Assembly (NCBI RefSeq): GCF_024599655.1
Contig: NZ_CP102247.1
Span: 3,410,001-3,474,000 of the forward strand
Length of the DNA stretch: 64,000 nt
Reading direction: 5' to 3'
From: Enterobacter asburiae
GTDB lineage: Bacteria; Pseudomonadota; Gammaproteobacteria; Enterobacterales; Enterobacteriaceae
Shown: piece by piece, positions 8,897 through 19,120 of the stretch
How the letters are laid out: each line of letters starts with the position of its first letter
Position numbering within the stretch: position 1 is the stretch's first letter
The notes under the pieces: generated by a model
Seen by the model: the letters and a program-made list of their open reading frames with translations, nothing else
The model's database searches: none
What the model was told of the DNA's origin: nothing
Translations under genes and position numbers: made by a program

Positions 8897-9808
8897 CTAC
8901 CCCTTAATCCTCGGATCCAGCGCGTCGCGCAGCCCGTCACCCAGCAGGTTAAACGCCAGCACGGTCAGAAAAATCGCCAGGCTCGGGAAGATCGCCACGT
9001 GCGGTGCAATCACCATATCCGCCCTCGCCTCGTTCAGCATCGCGCCCCACTCCGGCGTTGGAGGCTGCGCGCCTAACCCCAGAAACGACAGGCTGGCCGC
9101 CGAGATAATCGACACGCCGATACGCATGGTGAAATAGACCACGATGGACGACACCGTACCCGGCAGAATATGGCTGAACAGGATCGTGGCGTCGCTGGCC
9201 CCCATGCTGCGGGCCGATTCGATAAAGGTCTGCTGTTTCAGCACCAGCGTGTTCCCGCGTACCAGACGGGCAAAAGCCGGTATCGAAAAGACCGCGACCG
9301 CAATGATGACGTTCGCCATGCCGCTGCCCATGATCGCCACCACGGCAATCGCCAGCAAAATGCCGGGGAAAGCAAACAGCACGTCGCAGATACGCATGAT
9401 GATGCGGTCCCACCAGCCTTCGTAATACCCGGCAACGAGACCCAGCACGGTGCCGATGGCCGCGCCGATCAGCACCGCGACCACCCCGGCGGCAAGCGAG
9501 ATTTGCGCCCCCACCAGCACGCGGCTAAAGATATCGCGCCCGAGGGAGTCCACGCCGAACCAGTGCAGCATCGACGGTCCGTCGTTCAGACGGTCGTAGT
9601 CAAAATAGTTTTCCGCATCAAACGGTGCCACCCACGGCGCAATCACCGCCACCGCAATCAGCAGCAGCACAAACAGCCCCGCGGTCATCGCGACCGGCTG
9701 ACGGCGAAAACGCCGCCAGAATTCAGACCACGGGGTGCGAACGTGGTCCGGTTTTAGCCCCGGCATCGCGTTTAAAACGGCCTGACGTCGCCAGTTCAAC
9801 AATCGCAT
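8897..9808 (-). CDS. gsiD: Glutathione ABC transporter permease GsiD
   Basis: The second inner-membrane permease of the glutathione importer GsiABCD (DppC/OppC type). Its 303 residues include an N-terminal cytoplasmic extension, about six TM segments, and the EAA loop ([21 protein letters not shown]) that contacts the ATPase. It is the last gene of the minus-strand operon iaaA-gsiABCD and starts 1 bp after the gsiC stop. Conservation with E. coli GsiD is high throughout (for example [27 protein letters not shown]). Confidence 0.95.
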   Translation of the reverse strand: MRLLNWRRQAVLNAMPGLKPDHVRTPWSEFWRRFRRQPVAMTAGLFVLLLIAVAVIAPWVAPFDAENYFDYDRLNDGPSMLHWFGVDSLGRDIFSRVLVGAQISLAAGVVAVLIGAAIGTVLGLVAGYYEGWWDRIIMRICDVLFAFPGILLAIAVVAIMGSGMANVIIAVAVFSIPAFARLVRGNTLVLKQQTFIESARSMGASDATILFSHILPGTVSSIVVYFTMRIGVSIISAASLSFLGLGAQPPTPEWGAMLNEARADMVIAPHVAIFPSLAIFLTVLAFNLLGDGLRDALDPRIKG

Positions 9809-9809
9809 C

Positions 9810-10730
9810 TTACTTGTACCTGATGGCCGGGTTAATGGCGGCGTAGAGCACGTCCACCACTAAGTTGATAAGAATAAACTCCAGCGAGAAAAGCAGGACT
9901 TCCGCCTGAATCACCGGGTAGTCGCGCATCTCGACGGAATCGACCAGCAGGCGTCCCAGCCCCGGCCAGTTGAAGACCTTTTCCACGACAATAGAGCCGC
10001 CCAGCAGGAAGCCAAACTGCAACCCCATCATCGTCACCACCGGGATCATCGCATTGCGAAACCCGTGCTTGAGAATGACCCACTTCTCGCTGACCCCTTT
10101 CGCCCGCGCGGTGCGGATGTAGTCTTCGCTCAGCACGTCAACGAACGAGGCGCGGGTAAAGCGGGCCATTACCGCCGACACGGCAGCGCCCAGCGTCATG
10201 GAAGGCAGGATGTAATGCTTCCAGGTATCGGCCCCGACGGTCGGCAGCCAGCCCAGTTCGACGGAGAAGATCTGCATCAGCAGCATCCCCAGCGCGAACG
10301 CCGGGAAGGAGATGCCGGTCACCGCCAGCGCCATGCCGAGCTTGTCCGGCCAGCGGTTGCGCCAGACGGCCGCGACAATCCCGGCGCCAAGCCCAAACAC
10401 CACCGCCCAGCTCATGCTGGCAATCGTTAACCAGAACGTTGGCATAAAGCGGCTGGCAATCTCCTCCGACACCGGACGGCGCGACACCATCGAGATACCA
10501 AAATCGCCCTGAAGAACGTTGCAAATGTAATGGATGAACTGCATATACAGCGGCTGGTCGAGGCCAAGCTGCTTACGCACCAGGTCAATGACGGTGGCAT
10601 CCGCTTCAGGCCCGGCAGCCAGCCGCGCCGGATCGCCCGGCAGCATATGGACAAACAGAAACACCAGGACCGCCACAATCAGCAGCGTCGGGATAAGCCC
10701 CAGCAGGCGTTTACAAACATAATTCAGCAT
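9810..10730 (-). CDS. gsiC: Glutathione ABC transporter permease GsiC
   Basis: The first inner-membrane permease of the glutathione importer (DppB/OppB type). Its 306 residues carry the signature N-terminus [20 protein letters not shown], six TM segments, and the EAA loop ([24 protein letters not shown]). It probably pairs with GsiD to form the membrane channel that GsiA powers. It lies 5 bp after gsiB and 1 bp before gsiD, which implies a single transcript. Confidence 0.95.
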   Translation of the reverse strand: MLNYVCKRLLGLIPTLLIVAVLVFLFVHMLPGDPARLAAGPEADATVIDLVRKQLGLDQPLYMQFIHYICNVLQGDFGISMVSRRPVSEEIASRFMPTFWLTIASMSWAVVFGLGAGIVAAVWRNRWPDKLGMALAVTGISFPAFALGMLLMQIFSVELGWLPTVGADTWKHYILPSMTLGAAVSAVMARFTRASFVDVLSEDYIRTARAKGVSEKWVILKHGFRNAMIPVVTMMGLQFGFLLGGSIVVEKVFNWPGLGRLLVDSVEMRDYPVIQAEVLLFSLEFILINLVVDVLYAAINPAIRYK

Positions 10731-10735
10731 GAGGT

Positions 10736-12274
10736 TTATTTTAAATCCGCATCGTCAAAGCTAAAGCCCGTGTCCGGCATGATGTAGAACCCGGTCAACG
10801 CTTTGTTATGGGCTGACACCAGTTTCTCCACCACCAGCGGCACCCACGGTGACTCTTTCCAGATAATATCCTGCGCGTCTTTGTAGAGGCGCGCCTTCTC
10901 TTCCGGTTTGGTGGTTTTCAGGGCATCAGCAAGGTCTTTGTCCACCTGCGGATTACTGTAGAACGCGGTATTGAACAGGGTTGGCGGCCAGTTCTGCGAG
11001 GCAAACAGCGGCGACAGCGCCCAGTCGGCTTCGCCGGTCGAGGCCGACCAGCCGGTGTAGAACATCCGCACCCCGCTCTCTTTCTGCCCTTTGCCCTCCA
11101 CTTCAGCAGCACGCTGTCCGGCATCCATCGCGGTTACCTGCGCCTTAATACCGACCTGCGCCAGCTGCTGCTGGGTGAACTGCAGCACCTTCTGCGCGGT
11201 GCTGTGGTTATGCGACGACCACAGCGTGGTGCTGAACCCGTTCGGGAAGCCCGCCTCTTTCAACAACTCGCGCGCTTTGGCCGGATCGTACGGCCACGGC
11301 TGATAGCTCTGGGCATACGCGATAGCCGGCGGCAGCACGCCGGTGGCCGGGGTGGCATAGCCAGCAAAGGCAACCTTCACCAGCGCCTGGCGGTTAATGG
11401 CGTAGTTGATGGCCTCACGCACCTTCGGGTTATCAAACGGCTTTTGCGTGACGTTCATGCTGATGTAGCGCTGCATGATCGACGGGCTGGCGACCAGCTC
11501 CAGCTTGCTGTTTTTCTGCAAAATGGCGGCCTGCTCGTACGGGATCGGGAAGGCAAACTGCGCCTCGCCGGTTTGCAGCATCGCCGCGCGGGTGTTGTTG
11601 TCCACCACCGGACGCCAGGTAATGGTGTCGAGCTTCGGCAGCCCCTGCTGCCAGTATCCAGCGAATTTCTTCACCTTCACAAAATCGGTCTGGTTCCAGG
11701 TGAGCAGTTCGTAAGGGCCGGTGCCAACAGGGTGGAAGCCGATCTCCTTGCCGTATTTCTTCAGCGCGGCAGGGGATATCATCGCCGTTGCCGGATGCGC
11801 CAGAATATTGATAAACGCGGAGAACGGCTCTTTCAGGGTGATTTTTACCGTCGCCGGGTCGACCACCTCGGTGCTGGCGATATTTTTATACAGGTTATAG
11901 CGCTTGAGGCTATTTTCCGGATTGCTGGCGCGGTCAAGGTTAACCTTCACCGCCTCCGCGTTGAAATCTGTCCCATCCTGGAACTTCACGCCGGTCCTGA
12001 GCTTGATGGTATACACCAATCCGTCGTCGGACACGGTGTACCCCTCCGCCAGCACGTTTTTGAGCTTCATCTCTTTATCCAGGCCGAAAAGGCCCTGATA
12101 GAACGATTTCGCCACCGCCTGAGAGAGCGTGTCGTTGGCGTCATACGGATCGAGCGTGGTGAAATTCGAGCCGACGGCAACCACCACATCTTTGGCAGCG
12201 AACGCGGGGGCAGCGGCCAGGGCTGCCGTCACGCTCGCGGCTAACAACCATCTACGCGCTACAAAAGTAACCAT
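10736..12274 (-). CDS. gsiB: Glutathione-binding periplasmic protein GsiB
   Basis: The substrate-binding protein (SBP family 5) that delivers glutathione to GsiCD. Its 512 residues begin with a signal peptide cleaved near AFA-AKDVVV (residue 26). The mature part is typical: [37 protein letters not shown], and the [24 protein letters not shown] segment found in this family. The length matches E. coli GsiB. It lies between gsiA (23 bp upstream) and gsiC (5 bp downstream). Confidence 0.95.
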   Translation of the reverse strand: MVTFVARRWLLAASVTAALAAAPAFAAKDVVVAVGSNFTTLDPYDANDTLSQAVAKSFYQGLFGLDKEMKLKNVLAEGYTVSDDGLVYTIKLRTGVKFQDGTDFNAEAVKVNLDRASNPENSLKRYNLYKNIASTEVVDPATVKITLKEPFSAFINILAHPATAMISPAALKKYGKEIGFHPVGTGPYELLTWNQTDFVKVKKFAGYWQQGLPKLDTITWRPVVDNNTRAAMLQTGEAQFAFPIPYEQAAILQKNSKLELVASPSIMQRYISMNVTQKPFDNPKVREAINYAINRQALVKVAFAGYATPATGVLPPAIAYAQSYQPWPYDPAKARELLKEAGFPNGFSTTLWSSHNHSTAQKVLQFTQQQLAQVGIKAQVTAMDAGQRAAEVEGKGQKESGVRMFYTGWSASTGEADWALSPLFASQNWPPTLFNTAFYSNPQVDKDLADALKTTKPEEKARLYKDAQDIIWKESPWVPLVVEKLVSAHNKALTGFYIMPDTGFSFDDADLK

Positions 12275-12297
12275 TGTGTTCTCCTGCCTGTTGTAAG

Positions 12298-14169
12298 TTA
12301 TAACCGCGAAAACGCATTGTCCTGACGCGGGGGAGCGACGAAATGACCCGGACCGACCTCGCGCAGCGTCACGCGCTCCACGGCCTCGCCGCGTTTACGA
12401 ATATTGCTCGGCATTTCATCCTGCAGCAGCACGCGCTGGCCGTGACGGTGCGCGGGATCGGCAACCGGGACCGCCGCGATAAGCTTGCGGGTATACGGGT
12501 GCTGAGGGTTCTCAAACACCGCCCTTCGCGGCCCAATCTCCACGATTTGCCCCATAAACATCACCGCCACGCGATGGCTGATGCGCTCGACCACGGCCAT
12601 ATCGTGCGAGATAAACAGGAAGGCGATCCCCATATCCCGCTGTAAATCCAGCAATAAGTTAATGATCTGCGCCCGGATAGAGACATCCAGCGCCGAGACG
12701 GACTCATCGGCAATCACCACTTTCGGGTTTAGCGCCAGCGCGCGGGCGATGCAGATACGCTGCCGCTGTCCGCCTGAAAACTCGTGCGGATAACGCCAGG
12801 CGTGCTCCGGCTTCAGGCCGACACGCTCCAGCAGCCAGGCCACGCGACGCTGTGCCGCTTCGCCGTCGAGCAGGTTATGTACCCGCAGCGGCTCCATGAT
12901 CGAATAGCCCACCGTATGGCGCGGATCGAGGGAGGCATACGGATCCTGGAAAATAAACTGAATATCTCGCCGCACCGCCTGCAGCCTGCTGTCCGGAAGG
13001 GTATCAATGCGCTCGCCGTTAAAGGTAATGCTGCCTTCCTGTGATTCCACCAGACGGAGCAACGCGCGCCCGGTGGTGGATTTACCGCAGCCGGACTCCC
13101 CCACCAGCGCCAGCGTTTCGCCCGGCCAGAGGTCGAAGCTGACGTTTTCCACCGCATGCACTTCGCGCTTCACGCGGTTCAACACGCCGCTGCGCAGCGG
13201 AAAACGGGTGACCAGATCGCGCACTTCCAGAATGGGCTTACCCGGCACCACCGTGTCCTGCTCGCGCTCATCTTCGTCCTGCCCCGCCGCATCGAGAGAA
13301 ATCAGGGGGAAGCGGCGCGGCAAATCGCTGCCGTTCATCCCCCCCAGGCGCGGGACCGCCGCCAGCAGCGCTTTGGTATAGGGATGGACGGGCGCGTGAA
13401 AAATCTGCTCGACCGGGCCGGTTTCCACCGCGCTGCCCTTATGCATGACCAGCACGCGATCGGCGATATCGGCGACCACGCCCATATCGTGGGTGATGAA
13501 AATCACCCCCATCTCCATCTCCTGCTGCAGCACTTTGATGAGCTGCAGGATCTGCGCCTGAATCGTCACGTCCAGCGCCGTCGTCGGCTCGTCGGCAATC
13601 AGCACCGCCGGACGGCAGGAGAGCGCCATGGCAATCATCACCCGCTGGCGCATGCCGCCGGAAAGCTGATGCGGATAGCGCCCCAGAATGGCCTGCGCCT
13701 CCGGAATGCGCACCAACTCCAGCATCCGTCGGGCCTCTTTGAGCGCTTCATCGCTGCTCAGCCCCTGATGCAGGCGGATGGACTCGGCGATTTGTTCCCC
13801 GACCGGAAAAACCGGGTTCAGGGAGGTCATCGGCTCCTGGAAGATCATCGCAATATCCGCCCCGCGCACGCCCTGCATCTGCGAACCGCTCAGCTCAGTT
13901 AAATCAATAACCTGACGGTTGCGGCGGCGCAGGAGCATTTTCTCGCTGCTGATTTGCCCGCCCGTCTGCTCCAGCAGGCGCATCAGCGCCAGCGCGGTGA
14001 CCGATTTACCGGAGCCGGACTCGCCAACAATCGCCAGCGTCTCGCCGCGCCTGAGCGTGAACGATAAATTCTGTACTGCGGGTATGAACTGCCGCTCTTC
14101 CTGAAACGCAATATTGAGCTGATGGACAGCCAGCACTTCGCGGTTGTCCAGTTCTTCACTGTGCGGCAC
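12298..14169 (-). CDS. gsiA: Glutathione ABC transporter ATPase GsiA (double ATPase)
   Basis: The ATP-hydrolysing subunit of the glutathione importer, with two ABC domains fused in one 623-residue chain. Domain 1 has Walker A GESGSGKS, signature LSGGMRQR and Walker [13 protein letters not shown]. Domain 2 has Walker A GESGCGKS, signature FSGGQRQR and [12 protein letters not shown], in which the usual Asp-Glu-Ala/Pro becomes Asp-Glu-Ser. Each half ends with the oligopeptide-type HPYT segment. It follows iaaA by 11 bp. The length equals that of E. coli GsiA. Confidence 0.95.
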   Translation of the reverse strand: MPHSEELDNREVLAVHQLNIAFQEERQFIPAVQNLSFTLRRGETLAIVGESGSGKSVTALALMRLLEQTGGQISSEKMLLRRRNRQVIDLTELSGSQMQGVRGADIAMIFQEPMTSLNPVFPVGEQIAESIRLHQGLSSDEALKEARRMLELVRIPEAQAILGRYPHQLSGGMRQRVMIAMALSCRPAVLIADEPTTALDVTIQAQILQLIKVLQQEMEMGVIFITHDMGVVADIADRVLVMHKGSAVETGPVEQIFHAPVHPYTKALLAAVPRLGGMNGSDLPRRFPLISLDAAGQDEDEREQDTVVPGKPILEVRDLVTRFPLRSGVLNRVKREVHAVENVSFDLWPGETLALVGESGCGKSTTGRALLRLVESQEGSITFNGERIDTLPDSRLQAVRRDIQFIFQDPYASLDPRHTVGYSIMEPLRVHNLLDGEAAQRRVAWLLERVGLKPEHAWRYPHEFSGGQRQRICIARALALNPKVVIADESVSALDVSIRAQIINLLLDLQRDMGIAFLFISHDMAVVERISHRVAVMFMGQIVEIGPRRAVFENPQHPYTRKLIAAVPVADPAHRHGQRVLLQDEMPSNIRKRGEAVERVTLREVGPGHFVAPPRQDNAFSRL

Positions 14170-14180
14170 GCGCTGCCCCC

Positions 14181-15119
14181 TTATTCACGATAGATGCCCG
14201 TGCTCGGTTCATCACCGGCATAACCCCAGGCGCGATACATGCCTTCGCTGTTGAACGGCAACGCCACGTTGCCCTCACGATCCACCGCAATGAGCCCGCC
14301 GACGCCGCCAAGCGCAGGCAGTTTCTCCATCACCACGCGCTCGCAGGCTTCGCTGAGGCTTAAGCCGCCGTAATCCATCAGCGCGGTGATGTCGTAGGCC
14401 GCGAGGGCGCGGATAAACACTTCTCCGGTTCCGGTACACGACACCGCCGCCGTCGCGTTGTTGGCATAGCAGCCGGCGCCCGGCAGCGGGCTATCGCCGA
14501 CGCGCCCGGGCAGCTTGTTGGTCATCCCACCCGTTGACGTCGCCGCCGCGAGGTTTCCGGCCTTATCCAGCGCCACCGCGCCGACCGTGCCCATTTTGGT
14601 GGTTTCATCCAGCGGCGCACTGTGGTCAAGCTGCGTCATGCCCGCCGAACGGGCTTCCAGCAGCTGCTGATAGCGCTCCTCGGTGGAAAACAGATCCGTC
14701 GATACCGGTTCCATCCCGTGCTCGAAGGCAAACGCCTCTGCCCCGGCCCCCGTCAGCAGCACGTGTGGACTGGCTTCCATCACCAGACGCGCGGCCAGCA
14801 CCGGATTGCGCAGATGACTCACGCCCGCCACGGCGCCCGCTTTCAGGGTGATGCCGTCCATCACGCAGGCATCCAGCTCGTGCGTTTCATCCCGGGTAAA
14901 GACCGAACCGATACCCGCATTAAATAACGGACACTCTTCCAGCAGGCGCACCGCCTCGGTGACCACGTCCAGCGCGCTTTCGCCCGCTTCCAGCATTCTC
15001 TGGCCCGTTTCCACAATGGCGTACAGCGCGTCGATATAGCGCTTTTCCTGCTCGGGACTGAGCTGTGCTCGGGTGATTGCCCCGGCGCCACCATGAATTG
15101 CGATTACCGCATTAACCAT
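14181..15119 (-). CDS. iaaA: Isoaspartyl peptidase / L-asparaginase IaaA
   Basis: An Ntn-hydrolase that removes isoaspartyl residues from dipeptides and has asparaginase activity; it autocleaves into two chains. In 312 residues the nucleophile is the Thr of [11 protein letters not shown] (T178), the new N-terminus after autoprocessing. Substrate-binding segments [13 protein letters not shown] and GTGE are present. I chose the ATG at 15119 to match E. coli ([11 protein letters not shown] versus [11 protein letters not shown]); ATG 15125 and GTG 15128 are in-frame alternatives. It heads the gsi operon and may degrade peptides derived from glutathione import. Divergent from moeA. Confidence 0.93.
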   Translation of the reverse strand: MVNAVIAIHGGAGAITRAQLSPEQEKRYIDALYAIVETGQRMLEAGESALDVVTEAVRLLEECPLFNAGIGSVFTRDETHELDACVMDGITLKAGAVAGVSHLRNPVLAARLVMEASPHVLLTGAGAEAFAFEHGMEPVSTDLFSTEERYQQLLEARSAGMTQLDHSAPLDETTKMGTVGAVALDKAGNLAAATSTGGMTNKLPGRVGDSPLPGAGCYANNATAAVSCTGTGEVFIRALAAYDITALMDYGGLSLSEACERVVMEKLPALGGVGGLIAVDREGNVALPFNSEGMYRAWGYAGDEPSTGIYRE

Positions 15120-15307
15120 TCGCATCACCCGTTAGCCTGATTTGCGGCTTTTTCTATAAATATCATTATCGTCGATGAAACTTCAGATGATTTTTGAATA
15201 TAGAAAGACGTAACTGTGATGTAAAGCGTACACCCATCGGGTCATACAGTTAGCCGCACTTTTCTGCCATAATGAGCGCTTTCGTTGTTACTCCGCAGGA
15301 GCCCACC

Positions 15308-16540
15308 ATGGATTTTACCGCCGGACTGATGCCGCTTGAGACGGCACTCACGCAGATGCTTGACCGAGTTTCCCCGCTGCATGACGTTGAGACGCTGCCC
15401 CTCGTGCGCTGTTTTGGCCGTATTGCCGCGCGCGATATCGTCTCTCCGCTTAACGTGCCGGGGTTTGATAACTCCGCGATGGACGGTTACGCGGTACGCC
15501 TGGCGGATCTCCAGACGGGTAACGCCCTGCCGGTAGCAGGTAAAGCCTTTGCGGGTCAGCCGTTTGGCGGCGAGTGGCCTGCGGGCACCTGCGTACGCAT
15601 CATGACCGGCGCGCCGGTTCCGGCCGGCTGCGACGCCGTGGTGATGCAGGAAGAGACCGAACAGACCGACGACGGCGTGCGTTTTACCGCGAACGTTAAA
15701 GCGGGCCAGAACATCCGCCGCACGGGCGAAGATATCACCCTTGGCGCAACGGTCTTCGCCGCCGGACAGAAGCTGACGGTGGGTGAACTGCCGGTGCTGG
15801 CGTCGCTCGGCGTTGCTGAAATCGACGTGATCCGTAAAGTGCGCGTCGCCGTTTTCTCCACCGGTGACGAGCTGCAGCTTCCGGGCCAGCCGCTGCAGGA
15901 CGGCCAGATTTACGATACCAACCGCCTGGCGGTACACCTGATGCTGGAGCAGCTGGGCTGCGAGGTGATTAACCTCGGCATCATTCCTGACGATCCGGAA
16001 AAACTGCGCGCCGCGTTTATCGAGGCGGATAACGCCGCCGACGTGGTCATCAGCTCCGGCGGCGTCTCCGTGGGCGAAGCGGATTACACCAAAACCATCC
16101 TTGAAGAGCTGGGCGAGATCGCCTTCTGGAAGCTGGCGATCAAGCCGGGCAAACCGTTCGCGTTTGGCAAGCTGCAACACAGCTGGTTCTGTGGCCTGCC
16201 GGGTAATCCGGTCTCGGCGGCACTCACCTTCTACCAGCTGGCGATCCCGCTGCTGGCGAAGCTTTCCGGCAACAGCGCCAGCCCGCTGCCCGAACGCCAG
16301 CGCGTGCGCGCCGCCACGCGCCTGAAAAAATCACCGGGCCGTCTCGATTTCCAGCGCGGCATTCTGGCGCGCAACGCGGACGGTGAGCTCGAAGTGAGCA
16401 CCACCGGTCATCAGGGCTCGCATATTTTCAGCTCCTTCAGCCAGGGTAACTGCTTTATCGTGCTGGAGCGCGAGCGCGGCAATGTGGAAGCAGGCGAGTG
16501 GGTTGAGGTAGAGCGTTTTAACCACCTGTTCGGAGGCTGA
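15308..16540 (+). CDS. moeA: Molybdopterin molybdenumtransferase MoeA
   Basis: Inserts molybdate into adenylated molybdopterin in the last step of molybdenum cofactor synthesis. The 410 residues include [22 protein letters not shown], the MPT-binding motif [14 protein letters not shown], and [10 protein letters not shown] near GLPGNPVSA. The ATG at 15308 aligns with E. coli MEFTTGLM; the upstream codon at 15272 adds a non-conserved leader. It forms an operon with moeB, whose start is 1 bp past this stop. A CATAAT -10-like element lies near 15270. Confidence 0.96.
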   Translation: MDFTAGLMPLETALTQMLDRVSPLHDVETLPLVRCFGRIAARDIVSPLNVPGFDNSAMDGYAVRLADLQTGNALPVAGKAFAGQPFGGEWPAGTCVRIMTGAPVPAGCDAVVMQEETEQTDDGVRFTANVKAGQNIRRTGEDITLGATVFAAGQKLTVGELPVLASLGVAEIDVIRKVRVAVFSTGDELQLPGQPLQDGQIYDTNRLAVHLMLEQLGCEVINLGIIPDDPEKLRAAFIEADNAADVVISSGGVSVGEADYTKTILEELGEIAFWKLAIKPGKPFAFGKLQHSWFCGLPGNPVSAALTFYQLAIPLLAKLSGNSASPLPERQRVRAATRLKKSPGRLDFQRGILARNADGELEVSTTGHQGSHIFSSFSQGNCFIVLERERGNVEAGEWVEVERFNHLFGG

Positions 16541-16541
16541 C

Positions 16542-17294
16542 ATGACGGTGGAGCTGAGCGACCCGGAGATGATGCGCTACAACCGCCAGATTGTGCTGCG
16601 CGGGTTTGACTTCGAGGGCCAGGAAGCGCTCAAGGCGGCCAGCGTGCTGGTTGTCGGGCTCGGCGGTCTGGGCTGCGCCGCCGCGCAGTATCTTGCGGCG
16701 GCGGGCGTGGGCAGGATGACGCTGCTGGATTTCGATACCGTATCGGTGTCCAACCTGCAGCGCCAGACGCTGCACAGCGACGCGACGGTTGGCCAGCCGA
16801 AAGTGGACTCTGCCCGCACGGCGCTGGCGCGCATCAACCCCCACGTTCAGTTCACCCTGATTGACGCAATGCTGGATGACGACGCGCTGTCGGCGCAGAT
16901 TGCGCAGCACGACCTGGTGCTGGACTGCACCGATAACGTCACCGTCCGTAACCAGCTGAACGCAGGCTGTTTTGCCCACAAAATCCCGCTGGTCTCCGGC
17001 GCGGCGATCCGCATGGAGGGGCAAATCAGCGTCTTCACGTACGCGGAAGGCGAACCCTGCTACCGCTGCCTGAGCCGCCTGTTCGGCGAGAACGCGCTGA
17101 CCTGCGTTGAGGCGGGCGTAATGGCGCCGTTGGTCGGCGTGATTGGCTCGCTGCAGGCGATGGAAGCGATCAAAGTCCTGGCGCACTACGGCACGCCAGC
17201 GGCGGGGAAAATCGTGATGTATGACGCGATGACCTGCCAGTTCCGCGAGATGAAGCTGATGCGTAACCCGGGGTGTGAGGTTTGTAGCAAATAA
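16542..17294 (+). CDS. moeB: Molybdopterin-synthase adenylyltransferase MoeB
   Basis: An E1-like enzyme that adenylates the C-terminal glycine of MoaD so it can be thiocarboxylated for molybdopterin synthesis. In 250 residues the nucleotide motif GLGGLG is at 39-44, zinc cysteines are at C173/C176 and C245/C248, and a conserved cysteine lies at C188 (LTCVEAG). It is adjacent to moeA (1-bp gap). Three REP units follow its stop. Confidence 0.96.
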   Translation: MTVELSDPEMMRYNRQIVLRGFDFEGQEALKAASVLVVGLGGLGCAAAQYLAAAGVGRMTLLDFDTVSVSNLQRQTLHSDATVGQPKVDSARTALARINPHVQFTLIDAMLDDDALSAQIAQHDLVLDCTDNVTVRNQLNAGCFAHKIPLVSGAAIRMEGQISVFTYAEGEPCYRCLSRLFGENALTCVEAGVMAPLVGVIGSLQAMEAIKVLAHYGTPAAGKIVMYDAMTCQFREMKLMRNPGCEVCSK

Positions 17295-17297
17295 AAA

Positions 17298-17418
17298 GTC
17301 GGGTGGCGGCTCCGCCTTACCCGACCTACAACGGCTCGAACGTAGGCCGGGTAAGCGCCAGCGCCACCCGGCAACAGCGATGCGAACGTAGGCTGGGTAA
17401 GCGTGAGCGCCACCCGGC
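17298..17418. repeat. BIME of three REP units between moeB and fsaA
   Basis: Three REP units at about 17298-17329, 17342-17372 and 17388-17418, in alternating orientation: the first reads GTCGGGTGGCGGCTCCGC, the other two GTAGGC(C/T)GGGTAAGCG. They fill the gap between the convergent genes moeB and fsaA. Confidence 0.9.
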
Positions 17419-17425
17419 AACAGCA

Positions 17426-18088
17426 TTAGATCGACGTCCGTCCAAACGCCCCCTGCCAGTCCTGCTCAAACTTCACAATCGCCGCATCCACGGCCGGAGA
17501 GGTAATAAACTGCTGCGCCACGTCCAGCGGCAGCGTGATGGACTCGCACCCTGCCAGCAGGCAGTCCAGCGCCTGACGCGGCGTTTTAAAGCTCGCGGCC
17601 AGCACTTTTGACTGCGGGGCGTGCAGCGTCAGCAGCTGCTGCAGTTCAACCACGGTCTGGATCCCGTCCCCGCCCTGCGCATCCACGCGGTTAACATAAG
17701 GGGCCACATACTCTGCACCCGCCAGCGCGGACAGCATCCCCTGCGCGGCGCCGTACACCGCCGTGCCCAGCGTCGGGATCCCTTCGGCTTTCAGCATCTT
17801 GATTGCCGCCAGCCCTTCTGCGGTCACCGGTACTTTCACCACCAGGTCGTTAATGATGGCGCGCAGCTTACGCGCGTCCTCCACCATCCCTTCGGCGGTG
17901 GTCGCCATCACCTGGGCGAACAGACGGCCTTTGCCGCCCAGCGCGTCGTGCAGCGCTGGCAGCAGCTCGTCCAGCGGCGTTTTACCTGCCGCCACAATGC
18001 TTGGGTTAGTGGTCACGCCCGCCAGCGGGAAGATACGCGCCAGCTTTTTAACTGCCGCAACGTCAGATGTGTCGAGATAAAGTTCCAT
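17426..18088 (-). CDS. fsaA: Fructose-6-phosphate aldolase FsaA
   Basis: A class I aldolase of the transaldolase family that cleaves fructose 6-phosphate to dihydroxyacetone and glyceraldehyde 3-phosphate; it also handles related small carbonyls. At 220 residues it equals the E. coli length when the ATG at 18088 is used. The Schiff-base lysine is K85 ([19 protein letters not shown]). Its promoter region (18089-18216) is shared with divergent ybiYW and contains an FNR-type box and a 16-bp palindrome, so it may be co-regulated with the glycyl-radical system. Confidence 0.95.
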   Translation of the reverse strand: MELYLDTSDVAAVKKLARIFPLAGVTTNPSIVAAGKTPLDELLPALHDALGGKGRLFAQVMATTAEGMVEDARKLRAIINDLVVKVPVTAEGLAAIKMLKAEGIPTLGTAVYGAAQGMLSALAGAEYVAPYVNRVDAQGGDGIQTVVELQQLLTLHAPQSKVLAASFKTPRQALDCLLAGCESITLPLDVAQQFITSPAVDAAIVKFEQDWQGAFGRTSI

Positions 18089-18146
18089 GATGTCGCCCTC
18101 AAAATTAGCCTGCACTTACCCTATCACGACAAAACCTGCTCAGTAG

Positions 18147-18160
18147 TTGACCTGCATCAA
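18147..18160 (+). promoter_or_regulatory. FNR-type box in the ybiYW promoter
   Basis: TTGAC-CTGC-ATCAA matches the FNR consensus TTGAT-N4-ATCAA at 9 of 10 positions. A -10-like TTTAAT lies at 18183-18188, predicting a start near 18195 and placing the box centre (18153.5) at about -41.5, the class II activator position. Anaerobic activation suits an oxygen-sensitive glycyl-radical enzyme. Pattern match only. Confidence 0.65.
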
Positions 18161-18164
18161 GATA

Positions 18165-18180
18165 ACTTTCATTCGAAAGT
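18165..18180. promoter_or_regulatory. Shared 16-bp palindrome, copy 1 (fsaA/ybiYW)
   Basis: ACTTTCATTCGAAAGT has perfect 6-bp inverted arms (ACTTTC/GAAAGT). It lies between the FNR-type box and the -10, so a bound protein would block or remodel the promoter. Near-identical copies precede ybiV (21639) and ybiU (22657, reverse orientation). Regulator unknown. Confidence 0.6.
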
Positions 18181-18216
18181 CATTTAATCTTCATATGCAA
18201 GATGAGAGGCAAAATC

Positions 18217-19116
18217 ATGATCTTCAATATTCAGCGTTACTCTACCCACGATGGCCCCGGTATTCGAACCGTGGTGTTCCTGAAAGGCTGCTCGCTGGGC
18301 TGTCGCTGGTGCCAGAACCCGGAAAGCCGCTCCCGCAGCCGGGACGTGCTGTTTGATGCACGCCTTTGCCTGGACGGCTGCGACCTGTGCCAGCAGGCGG
18401 CACCGGGCTGTATCGAACGCGCGCTGAATGGCCTGGTCATTCATCGTGAGAAGCTTGATGACGCCACGCTCAACGCCCTTACCGACTGCTGCCCGACGCA
18501 GGCGCTGACCGTCTGCGGTGAAGAACAGCAGGTGGAGGAGATCATGGCGACCGTACTGCGCGATAAACCCTTCTACGACCGCAGCGGCGGCGGGATCACC
18601 CTCTCCGGCGGCGAGCCGTTTATGAACCCTGAGCTGGCGCACGCCCTGTTTAAAGCCAGCCACGAACAGGGGCTCCACACCGCCGTCGAAACCTGCCTTC
18701 ACGTGCCGTGGCACTATATCGAGCCGTCATTACCCTACGTTGATCTGTTCCTCGCCGACCTGAAGCACGTCGACGGTGACGTGTTCAAACAGTGGACGGA
18801 CGGTTCGGCCAAGCGGATCCTGGACAACCTGAAACGCCTTGCCGCGGCCGGGAAAAAAATCACCATCCGCGTGCCGCTGATCCAGGGCTTTAACGCCGAT
18901 GAAGCGTCCATCACCGCCATTACCAACTTCGCCGCCGACGAGCTTGGCGTCGAGGATATTCATTTTCTGCCGTATCACACGCTGGGCATGAACAAATACA
19001 CCCTGCTCGGCCAACCCTACTCTGCCCCTGACAAACCGCTGGATAACCCTGCCCTGCTGGACTTCGCGCAGCAGTACGCCTGCCAGAAAGGGTTAACCGC
19101 GACCTTACGAGGATAA
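18217..19116 (+). CDS. ybiY: Glycyl-radical enzyme activating enzyme YbiY (radical SAM)
   Basis: A radical-SAM activase that generates the glycyl radical on its partner YbiW. In 299 residues the SAM cluster motif CSLGCRWC uses C25, C29 and C32. A cysteine-rich insert (CLDGCDLC ... CCPTQAL) resembles the extra iron-sulfur clusters of activases for dehydratase-type enzymes. The GGEPF motif ([10 protein letters not shown]) is present. The ATG at 18217 is chosen because it matches the E. coli start and has AGAGG upstream; ATG 18202 is a less likely alternative. It lies 4 bp before ybiW and shares its transcript. Confidence 0.93.
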   Translation: MIFNIQRYSTHDGPGIRTVVFLKGCSLGCRWCQNPESRSRSRDVLFDARLCLDGCDLCQQAAPGCIERALNGLVIHREKLDDATLNALTDCCPTQALTVCGEEQQVEEIMATVLRDKPFYDRSGGGITLSGGEPFMNPELAHALFKASHEQGLHTAVETCLHVPWHYIEPSLPYVDLFLADLKHVDGDVFKQWTDGSAKRILDNLKRLAAAGKKITIRVPLIQGFNADEASITAITNFAADELGVEDIHFLPYHTLGMNKYTLLGQPYSAPDKPLDNPALLDFAQQYACQKGLTATLRG

Positions 19117-19120
19117 ACCT

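Noticed and set aside
15242..16180. A 312-residue open frame antisense to moeA
   Set aside because: It covers the moeA coding strand in the mirrored frame; no motif, no start signal.
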